Origin: Chaunax sp. Z400
Taxonomy: Eukaryota; Chordata; Actinopteri; Lophiiformes; Chaunacidae
Length of the DNA stretch: 64,000 nt
NCBI GenBank assembly: GCA_037577475.1
Contig: CM075203.1
Span: 18,376,335 to 18,440,334 of the forward strand
Direction of reading: 5' to 3'
In this document: piece by piece, positions 58,843 through 64,000 of the stretch
How the letters are laid out: each line of letters opens with the position of its first letter
How positions within the stretch are numbered: the first letter of the stretch is position 1
Translations under genes and position numbers: made by a program
The notes under the pieces: generated by a model
Database searches by the model: none
What the model was told of the DNA's origin: nothing
What the model saw: the letters and a program-made list of their open reading frames with translations, nothing else

Positions 58843-58906
58843 CTGTCATTCATTCATTTTCTGTAACCACTGTAACAGGGCTACCCACTGTGCCACCGCG
58901 CCGCCC
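58843..58906 (-). mobile_element. 64-bp mini-SINE with perfect 12-bp duplication
   Basis: Minus strand: head GGGCGGCGCGGTGGCACAGT, a short link, then GGTTACAGAAAATGAATGAA, the tail of the SINE family at 31288-31654. CAGAATAGATGT flanks both sides (58831-58842 and 58907-58918). Almost the whole body is missing while both ends remain. Confidence 0.85.
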
Positions 58907-61900
58907 CAGAATAGATGTTTCATTTGTAATTAAAGGCTCGTCTCTTGCAGCCTTTTTGCCTGCACACTATCTATGCTAATAGATAGCAAATTGTACTGAT
59001 TGCATTTACAAGTTCCAAACACAACACTACTCCAGATGTGGTCAGGCATGTCCGATGGCATTCAGATCCTGACACATTGACACCTAGCATTAGCATGAGT
59101 TTTTCCTCATACAGATAATGTGTCTGGATACAGATCACATTTTAATACAGGGTGTGAATGTGGTTATTGTCAGCTATGTCATGCTAGATATAAATAATAC
59201 TAGATAAACTGTATAAACACTGAATCAACACAAACAGATGGTCACATGTAGACCAGTCCTCAACAACACTATAGGTGACAGCTGTCTGCACGGCCTCTGT
59301 TTGGTACAAGACGCCTGGATTAAACTTATGTATACACCCAGGCAGACATGCAACCTCACACATGCAGATTCCCCTTCAGCTGCGTTCTGTGTTTGTGTGA
59401 CAAGACACACAAACACCTCAGCACAGCACTGACAAGGAGGACTTTCACTCTCTGCATACTTTCACACCCATCAGCAAACTGTCTACCGCTCTCCTCAACT
59501 GTTCATCAGCTTGACGGACGGTTCGCAAATGTTTGGGCTTCGACATGTCTGACATTGCAATTTGTCAGATAAACAACTCGAGACGGCGGAAGACAGCAAA
59601 TTGGAGAAAGTGGACGCAACAGAGAGGTCACTGGTGTTATCTCTGTCAGCGTGTCCGTTTCACTAATCAGTCCATTAGTGAAACAGAAGGCAGGAATCTT
59701 TCTCTCTAGTCTTTTCAGTGTTTTCACTTGCAGAGGGAAACACAGCTTGTTCCTCTTTTGGTCTATTTTTGAATGAAACAAAGTATAAATCCACTTGTAA
59801 GACTTCCCCTGTGTTGTAAAAGCTTCAAAGTTAACTATGACATGTGTAAGATGTCAAAGATTCTACTGGGAAAAAAGAGCAGACTGAGTCCGGAGCCTTT
59901 TATGAGTGTGACCTTGTATTGTACCGCAGGATTTGGCTGAATGGCGATTGTGAACGTGCTGCCTGGCGACTCTTATCATTCCTGTCTGTCAGAGACAGGA
60001 ACACTCGTAGCCTGTGGGGATGGCTGCCTAAAATTCCCTAGAGGAGTCTGCTGTTGGCTCAGACTCTGCAGGTCAGAGATCACATCGGCCACTGGCCACA
60101 TACCAGAAAGACAAGAGACCGGATGGTAGAGTTTGTGGAGGTACAGCCTGACAACTGTAGGTGTTCATTTACAAGGCTACTACTGGACAGTTGAGACGAT
60201 GTCCTGGTGAATATCCCAATGATACTCACCAGCATATCAGGGTGATAGACATGGAGGTAAAGAGAGAATCGAGGAAGGGGTTCAGGAAGTGTAAAGGCCC
60301 TTTGGTGCTCTATGTTGAAGACTTACAGTACTGTATATGGATGCGGACACAGCCTTCCATCCATACTCTTCATTCATTTCATACAGAGCACTATCACAAG
60401 AAATGATTGGGGGCAGTGTAGCTACAATGCAAGCAAAGCATGACAAATTTGGAAACAATGAAGAAGAAAAATGTGACGTGAAAAAGTGAGAAAAAAACTC
60501 TCCGTCTCGTCGTACCTAATGGCCTCACAGACACATCGTTAGCTCCGCTTTTGTCGCTTTGTATTCACTATGTGGGTACATGATCACAACCTCCTCGACC
60601 ATTGTCTACCATATTTGTTGGTGTTGAAACTTTTGACTCTTCACCGCCCTCTTGTGGATGTATCAATGCCAACGTAAAAGACGCATGAATGTATGTGGGC
60701 AATGACGGACACACCGTTTGAAACAGACTTACTTATTTTTGTATGTAAGTGGAGAATAAATCAGCGTTTAGGGGGAGCTGTGTGAAGTCTGATAAATATC
60801 CTCAAGTGATGTCACTTGAGTCAGCGTTGTTTGGGGTTGAATAAGTTAGAAACAAACATCTGGGGAAAGAGGAAATCTCACCAGATCTTTGCAGCTTGCT
60901 CCTCATCTCTGCTTGAGACAAGCGGGCTACATTCGCAGTTTCTCGCATAACATGCCTGAAACTCCAACCTGAACTGGTGGTGGTGTTGCATCATGGGTAA
61001 TGTAGGCCCCAAGTTTAGACAAAGAAGAAGAATGTGTGGATAAAAAGGATAGTAGGTCTGTTTCTCATCGGAGAGGAGTTTTCTGGGAAGGCTCTACTGA
61101 CAGAAATGGTGTCTTACATTTTTGCATGCAGACTCCATAAATAGACAAAATATAGTTTGACATAAGTGCATATTTATTTTTCTGTATTAACATAAAATAT
61201 AAAACGCACTCCTTTTAACCCCAGTCCCCCCTTCTTATTAGATACAAAGTCTCTCTTAGCCCAGTCTTTCCAGTTGGTAATTTCACAGTAAAGCCAACTA
61301 GCACAATGCTTAGTATCATTCGACAGCCGTCTACATCAAACCAAAGCAAACAGTGGATCAAAAGCCAGATACCTGCCGCAGCTCGTCTTCATTTAATGAA
61401 ATTTCCAAGGTGTATTGAAAATGAAGTACAATGTACATAAACAGAGAATGATCAGACCAGATTGCTGTCCTGAGCATTAATTGAACATCTGTAATGAACA
61501 CATACTTGACCCCTGATATGATCTCTATACAATTGGCTGGAGCGTGATCTCAATATAACACTTGTTTTTTCTGAAGCTGATTCCCATAGCTCCTGGTATG
61601 TCAGCTGAAAACTTCAAAAATATGATCCTCTGTGGCATGTTGTACTTGGCCTTTAGGAGAGGCAGCATTCAGGAGACATTTGGAAGTAACATTTGATGGA
61701 TTCTCTGTTCCACACTTTAATGAACAACATATCAAGAACAAGGGAAAGTCCAGAATCTGAGCGTTAGTATTAATCACAACATTCAGCCTCAGTCTGCCAG
61801 TAAATAAAGCACAATATAAAAATTATTCTGTTTGTATAGAGCTCTAAATACAGTTACAAGGTGCTTCATGTGTAGGATAACCCTCCTCCATAAAAAGGCA

Positions 61901-61989
61901 ACAAGATTATGGCAAAAATGACATCTGCAAGGATGCCACAGCTGGAGCAACGTGGCAGAGACTGCACCATTGGCGTACTGGAGGCGGGG

Positions 61990-62215
61990 CAGTCACAGTT
62001 CTGGACTTGAGGGTGATGAACCAAACCCCATTGAGAACCTGTGGGGTCGGCTGAGTGAGCGATGGGACAGCGTGAACATCCTCCACGGACTCAGCAGCAA
62101 CAGATGAGAGTGGGCCGCCATCCAACCGGATGACATCATCTGGAGGTTGTGCCAGTCCATGAAGAGGAGGATTACTGCTCTAGTCAATGCTGATGGGGGA
62201 CGCATTGATTATTGA
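61990..62215 (+). pseudogene. Tc1/mariner-type transposase C-terminal remnant
   Basis: In frame from about 62009: LEGDEPNPIENLWGRLSERW, then DSVNILHGLSSNR, a TGA stop at 62105-62107, EWAAIQPDDIIWRLCQSMKR and RITALVNADGGRIDY, stop 62213-62215. NPIENLW holds the third acidic residue of the DDE triad in Tc1 transposases. The stop could be a CGA-to-TGA decay. No N-terminal half was found. Confidence 0.8.
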
Positions 62216-64000
62216 TGGAGCAAAATGTTCTCCAGTGCCACCTGATTTTTTTGTGTGTTGATTTTGTCCCGTCTCTTTTTTGATACTGATTAATTTAAGA
62301 TAATCATTTAGGAACAAAATACAGGTTATTTTCATACAACACAAATTATCCAAGCACACTGGTTTTTCCCTTACAAACACACAGTTTTCAGCAGCAACAG
62401 ATTCAGCAGAGCTGATGGCAGAGGGAGGGCTTGTCCAACGGTCAGCAGCTTCCACCATAGAAGGCCTCAGTATTGTCTCTCTCTACAGTTCAATCTGTGT
62501 TTTACTGGAAGCCAATGGAAGGAGGCAAGAATGAGGCTGATTTGGGACCAACAGATATTTTTTTAAACAGCCTGCTGCTGATGGGCTAGAGAGGACTGGC
62601 TAATGCAAGAGGGAGTTAGAGAAGTCTAAATGAGTAATTACCAAGGTTTGATAGTAGTGTAGGTGTGAGGTCTCACTCACAATGACTCCAAATCTACGGA
62701 CCATTTATTGTAAGGTTCAGTCTCACTGCTATCATCAGTGTTGTCACCAGCAGCAGCTGTTTTCAGGATGCTCTGATAAAACTACTGTAAACAACCTGCT
62801 CCACCCAAACAACAAAGTCAGAGACAGAGACCAATAATTAAACATATGGCGATGATGTAATCGTACTATATAGGGATGACAACTTCCATGGTTGGTCAAT
62901 GTAGACTATAAGATATATAGGAGAAGTCAAACCCATTTTTAACTTTTTTGATTTAATCAAACGTGAAACACCAGGACAATCATCACCATCTCCCAGCGTC
63001 CAAAGACAGAAGAGCTGAGTGGATCTGTTTAAAAAAAAATAAAGTTCATGTTTTGTTTTTTGTTTGTATGACAGACACACTCTGGAGGCAACTACAAGTC
63101 AAACTTCAAACTGCATTGTTTGACAATGTATAATTTTGATTAACACACTGCAAATTGTTCTGTACTTGCCAAGAATTTAAATCTTAGCTCTGTAAACATG
63201 AGATTAATTATTTTAAAAGTTATTTAATATTAAGATTTCCAGACAAGTAAAATTATCTTGCTGACTGGACAAATAATTTCACTAAAATTAAGCTATTTTG
63301 TCCAAGTCTCCAAGTCCGGTGTTTATTTCCTGTATTTTAGCTCCTCTTTTTGCAGTGCATCTATTTAGGTTTAGGTGGAGCTACAGAGGGCAGCATGTGA
63401 CTCAGATAAGGGACATTTTGACTGGTGTACAGCCCTGCTTTCAATAAGCAAAACATTACATAACGTTTAGAGCATTTTTCTCAAATGAACAGGGTGTTCT
63501 GTCATAGCGTTATGAGACATATAGCGAGCCATCTCCCAAGGTAACTGAGGGCAAGACCAAAATGGCGGATGGCGCATTGACAAAACAAACAAAAACAAAG
63601 TACCAACGTCCAGCGCCAGCCTGTTTTTCAAACTGACCTGAAACCTATAGATAATCTGAAAAATGGAACTTTAAATACCTGGTTTGATCAAATGTCACTG
63701 TAAAGTCAATATTTGAAAATAGGTAGCTGGTTCTCTTATTCCCAATCTTCTCTTTAGCAGCTGTACTTCATATTTTCACCTCGCCTCCATCTACAATATA
63801 AATATGTTAACAGAAATCCGATGTTTGACAAAACATCTTTTATTTCCAACACCTGTTAAAGGTTTGGCGCTGACAAAAAGCTGAAATTGAAAACGAATAA
63901 CACCTTAAAAACACTACGTCATGAGTTCTGTCAAGGCCACTATGAGAGAGGAGAAGAACTGTGTGCTCCAACAGGCCCACATACTGAGAGGGAAGTAATA

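Larger units (their letters stand above)
43331..64000. other. Upstream gene-poor region
   Basis: About 20.7 kb without a recognised coding gene. The elements that can be supported are listed separately. Open stretches here, the longest about 156 codons, lack recognisable domains. Distal muscle enhancers of myocd could lie here. Confidence 0.6.

Overview
The window is nuclear DNA of a ray-finned (teleost-type) fish. The evidence is a pair of intron-split vertebrate genes with compact fish-style introns, several tRNA-derived SINEs of kinds common in teleosts, small inverted-repeat DNA transposons, and many microsatellites. I read the two genes by joining exons by hand at GT/AG borders and checking that every join keeps codon phase. 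No prokaryotic, CRISPR or viral system was seen.

Left part (1-10236, + strand): map2k4 (MKK4/SEK1), the dual-specificity kinase that activates JNK and p38. Ten coding exons are present, from the one carrying the MAPK docking site to the stop codon. They give 361 residues that line up without length change with human residues 39-399. Exon 1 lies off the left edge. Its introns hold a SINE, a 1.45-kb 30-bp minisatellite and a small inverted-repeat transposon. A convergent intergenic stretch follows (10237-16764).

Middle (16765-43037, - strand): myocd (myocardin), the SRF coactivator that drives cardiac and smooth-muscle genes. Thirteen coding exons can be joined into one open frame of 993 codons plus stop: the long-isoform N-terminus (MTLLGSEHS...), the MEF2-binding segment, one RPEL motif, basic region, Q-rich stretch, SAP domain, leucine zipper and C-terminal transactivation domain. 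I could not find the exon that in mammals encodes the first RPEL region. Its neighbours are phase-compatible, so the frame survives without it.

Right part (43038-64000): about 21 kb upstream of myocd with no recognised coding gene. It holds a perfect CArg-type SRF site 3.1 kb upstream of the myocd start codon, a SINE with a 15-bp target-site duplication, a 64-bp mini-SINE with a perfect 12-bp duplication, two inverted-repeat transposons, a LINE 3' end with an AT microsatellite, and a broken Tc1/mariner-type transposase.

The two genes are neighbours in other vertebrates, but I see no direct functional operon-like link. The most testable oddities are the missing myocd exon, a phase-compatible orphan exon candidate in the same intron, and the structured repeats in the introns.
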